A stretch of DNA of 64,000 bases from Streptomyces taklimakanensis (lineage in GTDB: Bacteria; Actinomycetota; Actinomycetes; Streptomycetales; Streptomycetaceae), in NCBI RefSeq assembly GCF_009709575.1, contig NZ_WIXO01000001.1:5086001-5150000 (forward strand). The letters are read 5' to 3'. The notes beneath the pieces were generated by a model that had not been told where the DNA came from, made no database searches, and saw only the letters and a program-made list of their open reading frames with translations. How positions within the stretch are numbered: position 1 is the stretch's first letter; the number at the start of each line of letters is the position of its first letter. The position numbers and the translations under genes are program-made. Below, piece after piece: positions 27,116 through 35,047 of the stretch.

Positions 27116-28108
27116 GTGAAGTATTCGGTGCTCATACCGTTTCTGCCGAGAAGGCCGGAACAGGTGTTGCCGTACGCCGCTCTGGTCGAGTGGACGCACG
27201 CCGAACGACTGTGGCAGGGCCAGGCCATGATGGTCGAGCCCTTCCAGGGGTTCGCCGCCGCCGCCGGAGCGGGATTCCGCGTCCCCACCGGACTGGGCGT
27301 CACCCTGATGCCGTTGCGGCACCCCTTCGAGGCCGCCCAACAGGCGCGCTCGCTGGCCATGGCGACGGGCCGGCCGGTACTGGCGGGCTTCGGTCCCGGC
27401 GGGAAGTCCTTCCAACGGAGTCTGCTGGGTTTCCCCTACGCCAGTCCGCTGACGGCGTCCCGCGAGTACCTCACGATCGTGCGCGGGCTGCTGACGGGCG
27501 GGACCGTGCGGCACGAGGGCGAGTACTTCTCCTGCCACGGAGCCCTCCCGCCGGCGTCGGCGCCACCGGTGCGCGTGGGCCTCGGAGTGCTGCGGGCGGG
27601 CATGGCACGGCTCGCCGGCGAGGTCGCCGACGCCGCCGTCACCTGGCTCACCCCCGCGAAGCACCTGCGGGAGACGGTGCTTCCCGCGCTGCGGGAGGGC
27701 GCGGCGGCGGCCGGCCGGCCGGTGCCCCACCTGACGGCGATGGTGCCGGTCGCGCTGCGCCGCTCCGGGCACGGGCCCGCCGAGGTGGCCCTCGCGAGCA
27801 ACGCGGCGCACCTGGCGGCCCCCCACTACGTGGACATGCTCGGCAAGGCGGGCATCGAGGTCGTGGCCGACGATCCCGTGCTGAGCGCCGAGCGGCTGGT
27901 GGAGGGCGGCGGCTTCCTCCACGGCGACATGGACGAACTCCTCGGCCGGTTCGCGGAGTTCCGCGCCGCCGGGGTGGACGAACTGGTCCTCAACCTGACC
28001 GGTGTGTACAACCTGCACGGCCCGAAGGTGGCGATGTCCAACCTCAAGGCGATCCTGGCGGCCGTCGCCGACGCGGAGGGAGCAGCCGGTGAAGACAGCG
28101 GCCGGTGA
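27116..28108 (+). CDS. LLM-class flavin-dependent oxidoreductase
   Basis: This is a luciferase-like monooxygenase/oxidoreductase of 330 residues, using FMN or F420. The TIM-barrel features are visible: ALVEWTHAERLWQGQAMM at the start, GLGVTLMPLRHPFEAAQQA (the LLM family core), GFGPGGKSFQRSL, and REYLTIVRGLLTG. GTG 27116 follows GGGGGAG; in-frame starts upstream precede no conserved sequence. It is the first gene of the plus-strand RiPP operon, 46 bp before the MpaB-like gene. By position it probably oxidises the peptide (for example a hydroxylation) or assists the C-terminal decarboxylation. I cannot assign the reaction, nor choose between FMN and F420. Confidence 0.82.
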   Translation: MKYSVLIPFLPRRPEQVLPYAALVEWTHAERLWQGQAMMVEPFQGFAAAAGAGFRVPTGLGVTLMPLRHPFEAAQQARSLAMATGRPVLAGFGPGGKSFQRSLLGFPYASPLTASREYLTIVRGLLTGGTVRHEGEYFSCHGALPPASAPPVRVGLGVLRAGMARLAGEVADAAVTWLTPAKHLRETVLPALREGAAAAGRPVPHLTAMVPVALRRSGHGPAEVALASNAAHLAAPHYVDMLGKAGIEVVADDPVLSAERLVEGGGFLHGDMDELLGRFAEFRAAGVDELVLNLTGVYNLHGPKVAMSNLKAILAAVADAEGAAGEDSGR

Positions 28109-28154
28109 CGGCACGGCACGTGACGGGACAGTCGGTGACGAGGAGGACGGGAAG

Positions 28155-29288
28155 ATGGAACAGGGCCGTATGAGCCGGGCGAAGCGGCATCTGGCGTCCT
28201 GGGGGACGGGCCGGACGCGCCCCGGCGGCGGACGGCGCGAGCAGCGGAACGTCCACACCGTCGTGCTGGAGAACGCCGACCACCTCGGCCCCCTGCTCGC
28301 CTCCGGGCTCGTCGACGCCGACAGCGCGGTGTTCGTCCCGCAGACGGTGGACGGCGCGGTGGACGGCGCGGTGGACGGCGCAGAGCCGGACGCGCCCGCC
28401 GGGGGAGGGGCGACCCCCCTCGTCCTGGAGTACGAGGGCTCCCTGGCCGAACCCGGCGACGAACTCTCCGTCGGCGACTCCTTCTTCCTGCAGGTCCAGG
28501 ACTACGGCACCAGCGAGTACATGTCGGTGATCGGCCCGACCCTGGTGAGGATCACCGAGGAGACCGACCTCCAGGCGTACCTGGCCGACGCCGACCGGGC
28601 CCGGGAGAAGGGCGAGTTCGCGACCTTCGCCACCGACCCGGCCGTACGGCTGGCCGACGTGTCCGCCCTGGGCGCCGGACCCGACGGCGACGGCCCGCGC
28701 ACCCGGCTGTACGTGGCCGCGGACGGCCGGATCTCCGTCTCCCCCGGCGGGCGCCGGCTGGGCGAGGTCGCCGACGGCCTCGACCTCGACGCGCTGGAGG
28801 CCGAGTGGGAGCGGCTCAACGCCGACTCCCCCCACCCGTGCGCCGTCTGCCTGGCCGAGGCCGTGCCCGAGCGGGCCCGCCTGGCCGCCCTCGCCGAACG
28901 GCCCTGGTCGGGCCGGTACCTGGCCGCCCTGGACGCCGTGCGCGAACTGCGGTCCCGCGGCGTCGCGGGCCTGAGGGTCTCCGGCTTCGGCGGACGGCTG
29001 GCGCCGGCCCTCGCCGAACGGGACGCCGACGGAACCGCCGCCGACGCGGCCGGTGTCCGGGTGCCCCTGCTGCTGTGGACGGAGGAGGCGGCCTATGTGC
29101 ACGTCCCCGACGGCGGCAGGTTCTTCCAGGTCGGCATCGAGGCGGCCAAGGTGATCGAGGCCCTCCTGGTCTGCGGCTCCGCGCGGGAGGCGGCCGCCTA
29201 CGCGGACCGCGCGGTGCTCGACAAGGTCGCGACCTCCTTCGGGAGTGCGGGCGTGCGGCTGGTGGAGCCGGCGGGGGCGGAGCGATGA
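28155..29288 (+). CDS. mpaB: MpaB-family daptide RiPP recognition protein
   Basis: The soluble 377-residue protein occupies the position of MpaB in daptide clusters, directly before the methyltransferase, aminotransferase and dehydrogenase genes. MpaB-family proteins are thought to bind the leader peptide and present it to the tailoring enzymes. Visible features are an Arg-rich start, a short triple repeat (VDGA three times, coded by a 12-bp repeat at 28345-28380), and a CAVC motif near residue 231. There is no zinc tetrad or nucleotide motif. ATG 28155 follows GAGGAGG. It overlaps the methyltransferase gene by 4 bp. The assignment rests on sequence feel and synteny; the fold is not verified. 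Confidence 0.75.
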   Translation: MEQGRMSRAKRHLASWGTGRTRPGGGRREQRNVHTVVLENADHLGPLLASGLVDADSAVFVPQTVDGAVDGAVDGAEPDAPAGGGATPLVLEYEGSLAEPGDELSVGDSFFLQVQDYGTSEYMSVIGPTLVRITEETDLQAYLADADRAREKGEFATFATDPAVRLADVSALGAGPDGDGPRTRLYVAADGRISVSPGGRRLGEVADGLDLDALEAEWERLNADSPHPCAVCLAEAVPERARLAALAERPWSGRYLAALDAVRELRSRGVAGLRVSGFGGRLAPALAERDADGTAADAAGVRVPLLLWTEEAAYVHVPDGGRFFQVGIEAAKVIEALLVCGSAREAAAYADRAVLDKVATSFGSAGVRLVEPAGAER

Positions 29289-30115
29289 CGGCGCGGACCG
29301 TCGACGGTGCGCCGCGCGCCGTCCCCGGGGAGGCCGGCAGGACACTGGCCCGGCTCGGCGACCGGGTGGTGCTGTGCGACGTGTACGGCGAGTTCGGCGC
29401 GCCCGTCTACGACGACCTGTGCCGCCACGACACCTTCGAGGTGCGCGAGCTGGTCACCCTGGTCCGCCGCACCCGTGGACCGGTCCTGGAACTCGCCGCC
29501 GGTTCCGGCCGGCTGACGATGCCGCTGCTCGCCGCGGGCAGGGAGGTCACCGCGCTGGAGCTGTCCGCCCCCATGCTGGAGCTGCTGGCCGCGCGGTTGG
29601 CCGAGGCGCCCGCGCGGCTGCGGGAGCGCTGCACACCGGTGCGGGCGGACATGAGCGACTTCTGTCTGGGCCGCACGTTCGGATCGGTCGTCCTGGGCAC
29701 CACCTCCGTGTCGCTGCTGGACGAGGACGGCCGGGCCGGGCTCTACCGCTCGGTGCGCGCCCACCTGGCGCCCGGCGGGACCTTCCTGCTGTCGACCGTC
29801 GACATGGCCTCTGGCGCGGACACCCCCACGGAGACCCGGATCGACGGCGTGGGCGCCGGCGGACGGGCCTACCACCTGCACGAGTTCTGGGACCCGGCGG
29901 CCGGCACGCGCACCGTCACCATCCTCCCCGCCGACCCCGGCGGCCCGGACGAGGGGCCGGTGTACGCCGCGGTCTCCACCGTCGCCGTGCTGCCCGCCCG
30001 GCGGCTGACGGACGAACTGTCCGAGGCCGGCTTCCGGGTACGGGACCGGCACGTGCTCCCGACCACCGGCGGGCGGCACGAGGACGTACTGCTGGAAGCG
30101 GAGGTGGCGCGATGA
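29285..30115 (+). CDS. mpaM: Daptide-type SAM-dependent N-methyltransferase
   Basis: This is a class I methyltransferase of 276 residues with SAM motif VLELAAGSGRL (67-77), the acidic ribose contact in TALELSAPML (about 89-98), and motif LGTTSVSLLDE. In daptide biosynthesis the MpaM enzyme dimethylates the new C-terminal amine. Its place between the recognition protein and the aminotransferase, with ATGA overlaps on both sides, supports that role. It is unlikely to be the sugar N-methyltransferase, because it lies in the peptide operon and not with the sugar genes, although that cannot be excluded. Confidence 0.85.
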   Translation: MTARTVDGAPRAVPGEAGRTLARLGDRVVLCDVYGEFGAPVYDDLCRHDTFEVRELVTLVRRTRGPVLELAAGSGRLTMPLLAAGREVTALELSAPMLELLAARLAEAPARLRERCTPVRADMSDFCLGRTFGSVVLGTTSVSLLDEDGRAGLYRSVRAHLAPGGTFLLSTVDMASGADTPTETRIDGVGAGGRAYHLHEFWDPAAGTRTVTILPADPGGPDEGPVYAAVSTVAVLPARRLTDELSEAGFRVRDRHVLPTTGGRHEDVLLEAEVAR

Positions 30116-31419
30116 GCACGCGACAGGCGCTGTGGCCCTCCCTGCTGCCGCCCGAACTCCAGGGCGACGACAGCCTGTGCGCGGTCTCGGCCGAGGGCGT
30201 CAGGGTCCGGTTCGCCGACGGGCGCGAACTGCTCTGCGGCACCAGCGGACTGTGGAACTGCAACCTCGGCTACGGCAATCCCGCGATCGCCGACGCCGTC
30301 GCCACCGCCCTGCGGGAGGCGTCCTACCTCACGCTCTTCCGCTACGAGAGCGCCTGCGCACGGCAGGCCGCCGACGCCCTGGTCGACCTGTGCGGCGCCG
30401 AGCACTACGGACGGGTCCTCTTCTCCACCTCCGGCGGGGCCGCCAACGACCTGGTCATGAAGGTGGCACGGCTGTACCACGCGCTGCGCGGCGAGCCCCG
30501 GCGCAAGGTGGTCGTGGGGCTGCGCGGCGGCTACCACGGGCTGACCTTCGGCAGCTTCGCCCTCACCGGCGAGGACCTGGGCCAGCCGGTGTACGGGGTG
30601 GACCAGCGACTGGTACGGCACGTCACCCCGAACGACACCGCCGAACTGGCCACGCTGCTGGGGCGGCAGGCCGACCGGATCGCGGCGGTCGTCGTCGAAC
30701 CCGTCCTCGGCTCCGGCGCGATCCCGCTGGAGGCCGAGTACGTCGCCGAACTGCTGCGCCTGCGGGAGGAACACGGCTTCCTGCTGGTCGCGGACGAGGT
30801 GGCCACGGGCTTCGGCCGCACCGGTTCGCTCTTCGCCTCCCAGCGCTGGCCCGAACCCCCCGATCTGCTGGTGGCCTCCAAGGGGCTGACCAACGGCACG
30901 ATGGCGGCGGCGACGGTCGTCGTCTCCCGAGGGGTGGCGGCGGCGTTCGACGGCCCCGGCACGGTGCTCACCCACGGCGAGACCCAGGCGGGCGCCCCCG
31001 CGACCTGCGCGGCGATCCTGGCCACCATCGAGGAGATGCGCAGGCTGGACGCCGTGGCGCTGGGGCGGAACCTGGCCGAGCGGCTCGACCGGGAACTGGA
31101 GTCGCTGGTCGCCGAGCGTCCCGAGGTGACGGGGACCACCGGCGTCGGGTGCTTCCGGGCCGTCCGGCTGGCGGGCCCCGACGGGGCGCCACTGCCCCAC
31201 GCCGAGGTGCCGAAGGTGGTCGCCGCGATCAGGGAGGCGGGCGCCATCGTGCACCCGGGCCCGCACTGCGTCCAGCTCTTCCCCGCCCTGACCTACACCG
31301 AGGCCGACCTGGCGGAGCTGATGGAACGGGTGCGCGCCGGCCTCGCCGCCCACGCCGCCGGCCTCGCCGCCCGCGCCGCCGCCCCCGACCGGCCCGTCCC
31401 CTCCGGAGCGCGCGGATGA
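30112..31419 (+). CDS. mpaD: Daptide-type class III aminotransferase
   Basis: This is a PLP-dependent fold type I aminotransferase of 435 residues. Lys257 in VASKGLTNGTM is the Schiff-base lysine, and LLVADEVATGFGRTG carries the Asp that binds the pyridine nitrogen. FSTSGGAANDLVMKVAR and GLRGGYHGLTFGSFALTG are typical class III substrate and phosphate regions. In daptides, MpaD aminates the C-terminal ketone left after oxidative decarboxylation of Thr. Gene overlaps of 4 bp on both sides show tight coupling. It differs clearly from the sugar aminotransferase at 21855, so each pathway has its own enzyme. Confidence 0.9.
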   Translation: MSTRQALWPSLLPPELQGDDSLCAVSAEGVRVRFADGRELLCGTSGLWNCNLGYGNPAIADAVATALREASYLTLFRYESACARQAADALVDLCGAEHYGRVLFSTSGGAANDLVMKVARLYHALRGEPRRKVVVGLRGGYHGLTFGSFALTGEDLGQPVYGVDQRLVRHVTPNDTAELATLLGRQADRIAAVVVEPVLGSGAIPLEAEYVAELLRLREEHGFLLVADEVATGFGRTGSLFASQRWPEPPDLLVASKGLTNGTMAAATVVVSRGVAAAFDGPGTVLTHGETQAGAPATCAAILATIEEMRRLDAVALGRNLAERLDRELESLVAERPEVTGTTGVGCFRAVRLAGPDGAPLPHAEVPKVVAAIREAGAIVHPGPHCVQLFPALTYTEADLAELMERVRAGLAAHAAGLAARAAAPDRPVPSGARG

Positions 31420-32609
31420 GCCTGGCGTGGCACTGCCCGACCCGGACGCTGTTCGGGTGCGACGGGCTCGACGACTGGCTCGCCACCCGTCCCGAGCGGA
31501 ACGTGGCGGTACTGGCGGACGCCCGGGTCGCGGACGGCGCGTTGACGGCACGGCTGCGGTCCCGGCTCCGGGAGGGCGGTCGCCGGGTCGAGTCGGTCGT
31601 CCGCAGCGGGCCGGGGAACCTGGAGGACGTGCTGGCGCTGGCGGACCGGCTGGCCGAGGCGGAGCTGGTGGTCGGCGTCGGCGGGGGCGCCCTGCTGGAC
31701 CAGGCCAAACTGGCCGTCGTCCTGCGCGACCCGGCCCAGCGCGCCCGGGTCGCGCTGCCGCAGCGGGGCGGGCTGGTCATGCTCCCCGCCGCGGCCGGGC
31801 ACGACGTTCCGCTGGTCGCCGTGCCCACCACGGTCGGCACCGGGGCCGAGCTGAGCGGAGCCGCCTGCCTGGCGACCCCCCAGGGCAGACGGCTGGTCCT
31901 GGGCGAGGGGCTCCACCCGGACGTCGCCGTCATCGACCCGTTGGCCACGGCCACGCTGCCGGACGAACTCCTGGCCGAGGGCGTGCTGGAGGCGTTGTTC
32001 CGACTGGTCAGCCTGTACATCGGCGACCACCACGACCTGCCCACGGAGGACGCCCTGACCGAGGTCCTGGTCCGGCGGCTGGCCGAACTGGGCCACCGGG
32101 TGCGCGACGACCGGCTGGCCGGCCGTCCCCCCGGCGACGGGCTCCGCCTGGAGATCGCCAAGCTCAGCGGCCTCAGCCACCTGGGCTGGACCAACGTGGG
32201 CCGCAACCGGTTCGGCGCCAAGGGCTGGTACCTGGCCAACGAGCTCTCCTGGGAGCTGGGCGTGCGCAAGATGACCGCCGTGGCCGCCCTGCTGCCCCCG
32301 CTGTGGCGGGCCGCGGCGGAGGGGGACGAACGGTGGGGGTCGGCACGCCGGCTCGACCGGATCTGGCGGACCCTGCGGGCGACGGACCCCGACGCCCTGC
32401 CCGACGACCCGGTCGCCGGTGTCACCGCGCTGCTCGACACCTGGCTGGTGCGGCGGCGGATCGCCGTCGGCGAGGAGGCGCTGGCCGCCACGGTCCGGCG
32501 CACGATGCGCGCCTGGGGCGCGGGGCTGCCGATGCTCGGCGACCTGGGGGCCGCCGACGTGCGCCGGGTCCTGGCCGCGGCCGTCGAACCGGAGCCGGTC
32601 GCCTGTTGA
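31416..32609 (+). CDS. mpaC: Daptide-type dehydrogenase (iron-containing ADH superfamily)
   Basis: This 397-residue protein is related to the iron-containing alcohol dehydrogenase/dehydroquinate synthase superfamily. It has a nucleotide loop VVGVGGGALLDQAKL, then PTTVGTGAELSGAACL, and a helical metal-binding domain. In daptide clusters this enzyme is linked to oxidative decarboxylation of the C-terminal Thr. The usual His-rich metal motifs look altered: SGLSHLGW retains one His, but the second site reads ANELSWELGVRK where family members often have His. It starts with ATGA overlap on the aminotransferase gene and ends 86 bp before the first precursor. Confidence 0.85.
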   Translation: MSLAWHCPTRTLFGCDGLDDWLATRPERNVAVLADARVADGALTARLRSRLREGGRRVESVVRSGPGNLEDVLALADRLAEAELVVGVGGGALLDQAKLAVVLRDPAQRARVALPQRGGLVMLPAAAGHDVPLVAVPTTVGTGAELSGAACLATPQGRRLVLGEGLHPDVAVIDPLATATLPDELLAEGVLEALFRLVSLYIGDHHDLPTEDALTEVLVRRLAELGHRVRDDRLAGRPPGDGLRLEIAKLSGLSHLGWTNVGRNRFGAKGWYLANELSWELGVRKMTAVAALLPPLWRAAAEGDERWGSARRLDRIWRTLRATDPDALPDDPVAGVTALLDTWLVRRRIAVGEEALAATVRRTMRAWGAGLPMLGDLGAADVRRVLAAAVEPEPVAC

Positions 32610-32695
32610 CCGGCCCACCACAGACTTCCGGCTCCCGACCCCATCGGGCGGCCGGAGGACCACAAGCGGATCACCCCTTGGAAGGAGGGAACGCA

Positions 32696-32875
32696 ATGCA
32701 GGGAACCATCGACGCGGGCTTCGGCCCGGAGCTCGAGCTCGACATGCAGGAGCTGGAGGCCATGGAGGCCCCCGGCTGGGCGACCTGGGCCGGGTTCGGT
32801 ACCGGCACCGTCGTCACCAGCGCGATCGGCTACGCGAGCGTGTACGTCGCCGTCAGCGGTGCCGCCATCACCTGA
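32696..32875 (+). CDS. Daptide-type precursor peptide 1
   Basis: The 59-residue peptide has an acidic leader (1-26) holding the block MQELEAMEAP. Its hydrophobic Gly/Ala/Val-rich core (about 27-59) has two Trp (28 and 31), eight Ser/Thr and a terminal Thr. It contains no Cys. Daptide precursors end in Thr, which becomes the dimethylated diamine end. The leader/core border after Pro26 is my inference from the conserved block shared with precursor 2. The ATG follows GAAGGAGGG at 8 nt, a very strong site. It sits right after the four modification genes. The core should form a membrane-active helix. Confidence 0.92.
   Translation: MQGTIDAGFGPELELDMQELEAMEAPGWATWAGFGTGTVVTSAIGYASVYVAVSGAAIT
32744..32775 (+). 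repeat. 32-bp exact direct repeat shared by both precursor leaders
   Basis: The 32 bases coding MQELEAMEAP plus the first two bases of the next codon are identical here and at 33049-33080 in precursor 2, while the rest of the two genes differs. This marks the leader recognition block and suggests gene duplication followed by core divergence. Confidence 0.92.
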
Positions 32876-32894
32876 GCCGGTGCTCCGGCTCGGA

Positions 32895-32929
32895 GGCGCC
32901 CAGGCCGCACGCACCGCGGCCCGGGCGCC
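32895..32929 (+). terminator. Hairpin between the two precursor genes
   Basis: Fourteen-bp arms with one mismatch (32895-32908 and 32916-32929) and a 7-nt loop lie in the 101-bp gap between the precursors. It may act as a partial terminator or protect the 3-prime end of the first precursor mRNA. Confidence 0.5.
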
Positions 32930-32976
32930 GGCCCGGCGGAACCGCCCCTACGACCGCAGCGGAAGGAGGAGAAGAG

Positions 32977-33162
32977 ATGCAGACGATCGTCGAGTCCTCG
33001 GCGGCCCTGGCCAAGCAGGATAACTCCGTTCCCGCCCTGGAGCTGGGGATGCAGGAGCTGGAGGCCATGGAGGCCCCCGGTTTCTACACCGGCTTCAAGG
33101 ACGGCCTGACCTTCAGCCTGGCCGTCAGCACGCTCAGCGTCGGCGCGATCGCCGTCACCTGA
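32977..33162 (+). CDS. Daptide-type precursor peptide 2
   Basis: The 61-residue peptide has a leader (1-34) ending in the same MQELEAMEAP block as precursor 1. The core (about 35-61) starts GFYTGFKDG, continues as a Leu/Val/Ala-rich helix with seven Ser/Thr, and ends in Thr61. It has no Cys and no Trp. ATG 32977 follows GGAAGGAGG. The shared leader and divergent cores are typical of multi-precursor daptide clusters. Conversion of the terminal Thr to the diamine end is predicted. Whether the LanKC and YcaO proteins also act on it is open. Confidence 0.92.
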   Translation: MQTIVESSAALAKQDNSVPALELGMQELEAMEAPGFYTGFKDGLTFSLAVSTLSVGAIAVT

Positions 33163-33181
33163 GCCCCTCGGGCCCGGGGGT

Positions 33182-33209
33182 CGGGAGGGCCGCCTCGGCG
33201 GTCCTCCCG
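33182..33209 (+). terminator. Attenuator-like hairpin after precursor 2
   Basis: A 13-bp stem (33182-33194 with 33197-33209, one G-T pair, tight loop) begins 20 nt after the stop of precursor 2. It probably reduces read-through into the transporter genes so that precursors are made in excess. It is the first of three hairpins in 120 bp. Confidence 0.6.
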
Positions 33210-33223
33210 GCACCCCACCGCCC

Positions 33224-33255
33224 CGGTGTTCCCGGCGTCCGTCGCGGGAACACCG
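33224..33255 (+). terminator. Second hairpin after precursor 2
   Basis: Perfect 11-bp arms (33224-33234 and 33245-33255) flank a 10-nt loop. It lies between two other hairpins in the gap before the small membrane protein gene. Confidence 0.5.
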
Positions 33256-33261
33256 TGACGA

Positions 33262-33302
33262 CGCCCGGGCCCGGACCGGGAGAATCCCTCCGGGCCCGGG
33301 CG
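33262..33302 (+). terminator. Third hairpin after precursor 2
   Basis: Perfect 13-bp arms (33262-33274 and 33290-33302) flank a 15-nt loop. Together with the two preceding stems it may form a transcription attenuation or mRNA-processing block. Confidence 0.5.
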
Positions 33303-33382
33303 GAACCCGGCCGGCGACAGCGGCGAACCGCTCGGACCGGACCCTCCCCCCACGACACGTACCTCGGAAAACGGAGAATCAC

Positions 33383-33580
33383 ATGCCGGACTCCACAGCC
33401 GGAAAGCCGTCGAACAAGTCGATCGCGATGCTCCTCGCGCTCATCGCGATGGTCCTGATGCCCGTCGGCGCCATGCTCGACGGGGCGGCGCAGTGGATCC
33501 TGCTGGGCCTGGGCGTGGGCGTGCTGTTCCTGTGCGCCCACCAGATCCACCTCAACAACCGTGCCGCGGGGCAGCGTTGA
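33383..33580 (+). CDS. Small two-helix membrane protein
   Basis: This is a 65-residue protein with a short polar start and two hydrophobic segments (about 15-33 and 37-55), then a basic tail. The ATG follows AACGGAG at good spacing. Its stop overlaps the TTG start of the ABC ATPase gene, which ties it to the exporter. Small membrane proteins at this place in RiPP clusters often support export or self-protection. I do not recognise the family, so the role is inferred from context only. Confidence 0.7.
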   Translation: MPDSTAGKPSNKSIAMLLALIAMVLMPVGAMLDGAAQWILLGLGVGVLFLCAHQIHLNNRAAGQR

Positions 33581-34311
33581 GCACCGCAGCGGTAGCCGCC
33601 TTCCACGGCGTCACCAAACGCTTCGGCGAGGTCACCGCGGTGGAGGACGTCTCCTTCGAGGTGCGGCCGGGCCGCATCGTGGGGCTCCTCGGCCGCAACG
33701 GCGCGGGCAAGACCACCACCTTGCGGATGCTCCTGGGCCTCGCGCGGCCCAGCGTGGGCACGGCCACCGTCTTCGGGGAGCCCTACGACGAACTGCCGGA
33801 CGCCGCGCACCGGATCGGCGTCAGCATGGACGGCATCGCCCCGATACCCGGCACCACCGGCCGCCGCGACCTGCGGATCTGGGCCAGGATGCTGGGCCTG
33901 CCGGCGAAGCGGGTCGACGAGGTGCTGGAACAGGTGGGGATCGCCGACAGCGCGAACCGGAAGATCGGCGGCTACTCGACCGGCATGCGTCAGCGCCACG
34001 CGCTGGCCGCCGCCCTGCTGGCCGACCCCGAACTGCTGGTCCTCGACGAGCCGGCCAACGGCCTCGACCCGGAGGGCATCCGCTGGCTGCGCACCTTCCT
34101 GCGCTCCCTCGCCGACGAGGGCCGCACCATCCTGCTCTCCAGCCACCTGTTGGCGGAGGTCGAGCAGACCGTGGACGACGTGGTGATCCTGCAGCGCACG
34201 CTGCGCTACAGCGGCCCCATCGAGGACCTGGTGTCCGGGGACCGCGGCAGTTTGGAGGACCGCTTCTTCGAACTGGCCGGCTCGTCGACGGGAGGAGGCG
34301 ACGATGCGTGA
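33577..34311 (+). CDS. ABC transporter ATP-binding protein
   Basis: This is a 244-residue ATPase subunit of the CcmA/multidrug (DrrA-like) type. It has Walker A GRNGAGKTTT, the signature GYSTGMRQRHALAAALL (a variant of LSGGQ), Walker B LLVLDEPANGLDP, and the H-loop SSHLL. The only sensible start is TTG 33577, overlapping the previous stop (TTGA). It overlaps the permease gene by 8 bp. With that permease it should export the mature peptide or confer self-resistance by removing it from the membrane. Confidence 0.92.
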   Translation: MSTAAVAAFHGVTKRFGEVTAVEDVSFEVRPGRIVGLLGRNGAGKTTTLRMLLGLARPSVGTATVFGEPYDELPDAAHRIGVSMDGIAPIPGTTGRRDLRIWARMLGLPAKRVDEVLEQVGIADSANRKIGGYSTGMRQRHALAAALLADPELLVLDEPANGLDPEGIRWLRTFLRSLADEGRTILLSSHLLAEVEQTVDDVVILQRTLRYSGPIEDLVSGDRGSLEDRFFELAGSSTGGGDDA

Positions 34312-35047
34312 CCTGTTGGGCGCCGAGTGGCTCAAGGCCTGGAGCGGACGCACCTGGTGGATCATGGCCGCGGTCGCCGTGTTCATGGGCCTGCTGGGCA
34401 GCAGCGGCGCCACCGCGACCGCGGACCATCAGCTCGCCGAGGGAATGACCGACAACGCGGCGGCCACCGCCGAGGTGATCCGGTCCTGGTTCTCCGTCCT
34501 GCTGGCCTCCCTGCTGTTCGGCGGTGTCTTCGTGAGCCGCGAGTACGGAACCGGCGCCGTCAACCGGTCGGTGCTGCTCAGCGGGGGACGGACCCGGCTG
34601 CTGCTGGCCAAGACGATCGTGGGTACGGCCATGGGCGTGCTGTTCGCGCTGCTCGCCGTGCTCCTCGCGCCCCTGTCCCTGTGGGCGTTCTTCGGCATGT
34701 TCGGCCTGGAGGCCGAGTGGACCCGGGAGGCGACCCTCACCCTGGTGGGCGTCTTCGCCGTGATCGTGCTGGCCGCGCCCTGGGGCGTGCTGCTCGGCTG
34801 GGTCATCCGCCACCAGGCCGCCACGGTGGCCACGCTGCTGGTGGTGACGCTCTTCGTGGACGAGACGCTGTTCGCCCTGCTGCCCGAGGTGGGCAGGTTC
34901 ACCATGCAGATCTCCATGGGCTCGGTGTACCGGGACGGCAAGGAGGAGGCGCTCTCCATCCCGTGGGCGCTCCTGGTGATCACCGGCTGGCTGGCGCTGG
35001 CGGGCTACGCGGCCCGCAGACGGCTCGTCACCCGGGACGTCACATGA
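34304..35047 (+). CDS. ABC transporter permease
   Basis: The integral membrane protein of 247 residues has about six hydrophobic segments and the N-terminal LGAEWLKAWSGRTWW pattern of ABC-2 type permeases. It lies directly behind the ATPase gene, with overlap, and ends in ATGA overlap with the M50 protease gene. It is predicted to form the exporter or immunity pump of the RiPP together with the ATPase and perhaps the small membrane protein. Confidence 0.88.
   Translation: MRDLLGAEWLKAWSGRTWWIMAAVAVFMGLLGSSGATATADHQLAEGMTDNAAATAEVIRSWFSVLLASLLFGGVFVSREYGTGAVNRSVLLSGGRTRLLLAKTIVGTAMGVLFALLAVLLAPLSLWAFFGMFGLEAEWTREATLTLVGVFAVIVLAAPWGVLLGWVIRHQAATVATLLVVTLFVDETLFALLPEVGRFTMQISMGSVYRDGKEEALSIPWALLVITGWLALAGYAARRRLVTRDVT

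Noticed and set aside
30112..31419. Class III aminotransferase considered as the sugar aminotransferase
   Set aside because: The sugar operon has its own DegT-type enzyme, and this gene is embedded in the daptide gene order between methyltransferase and dehydrogenase.
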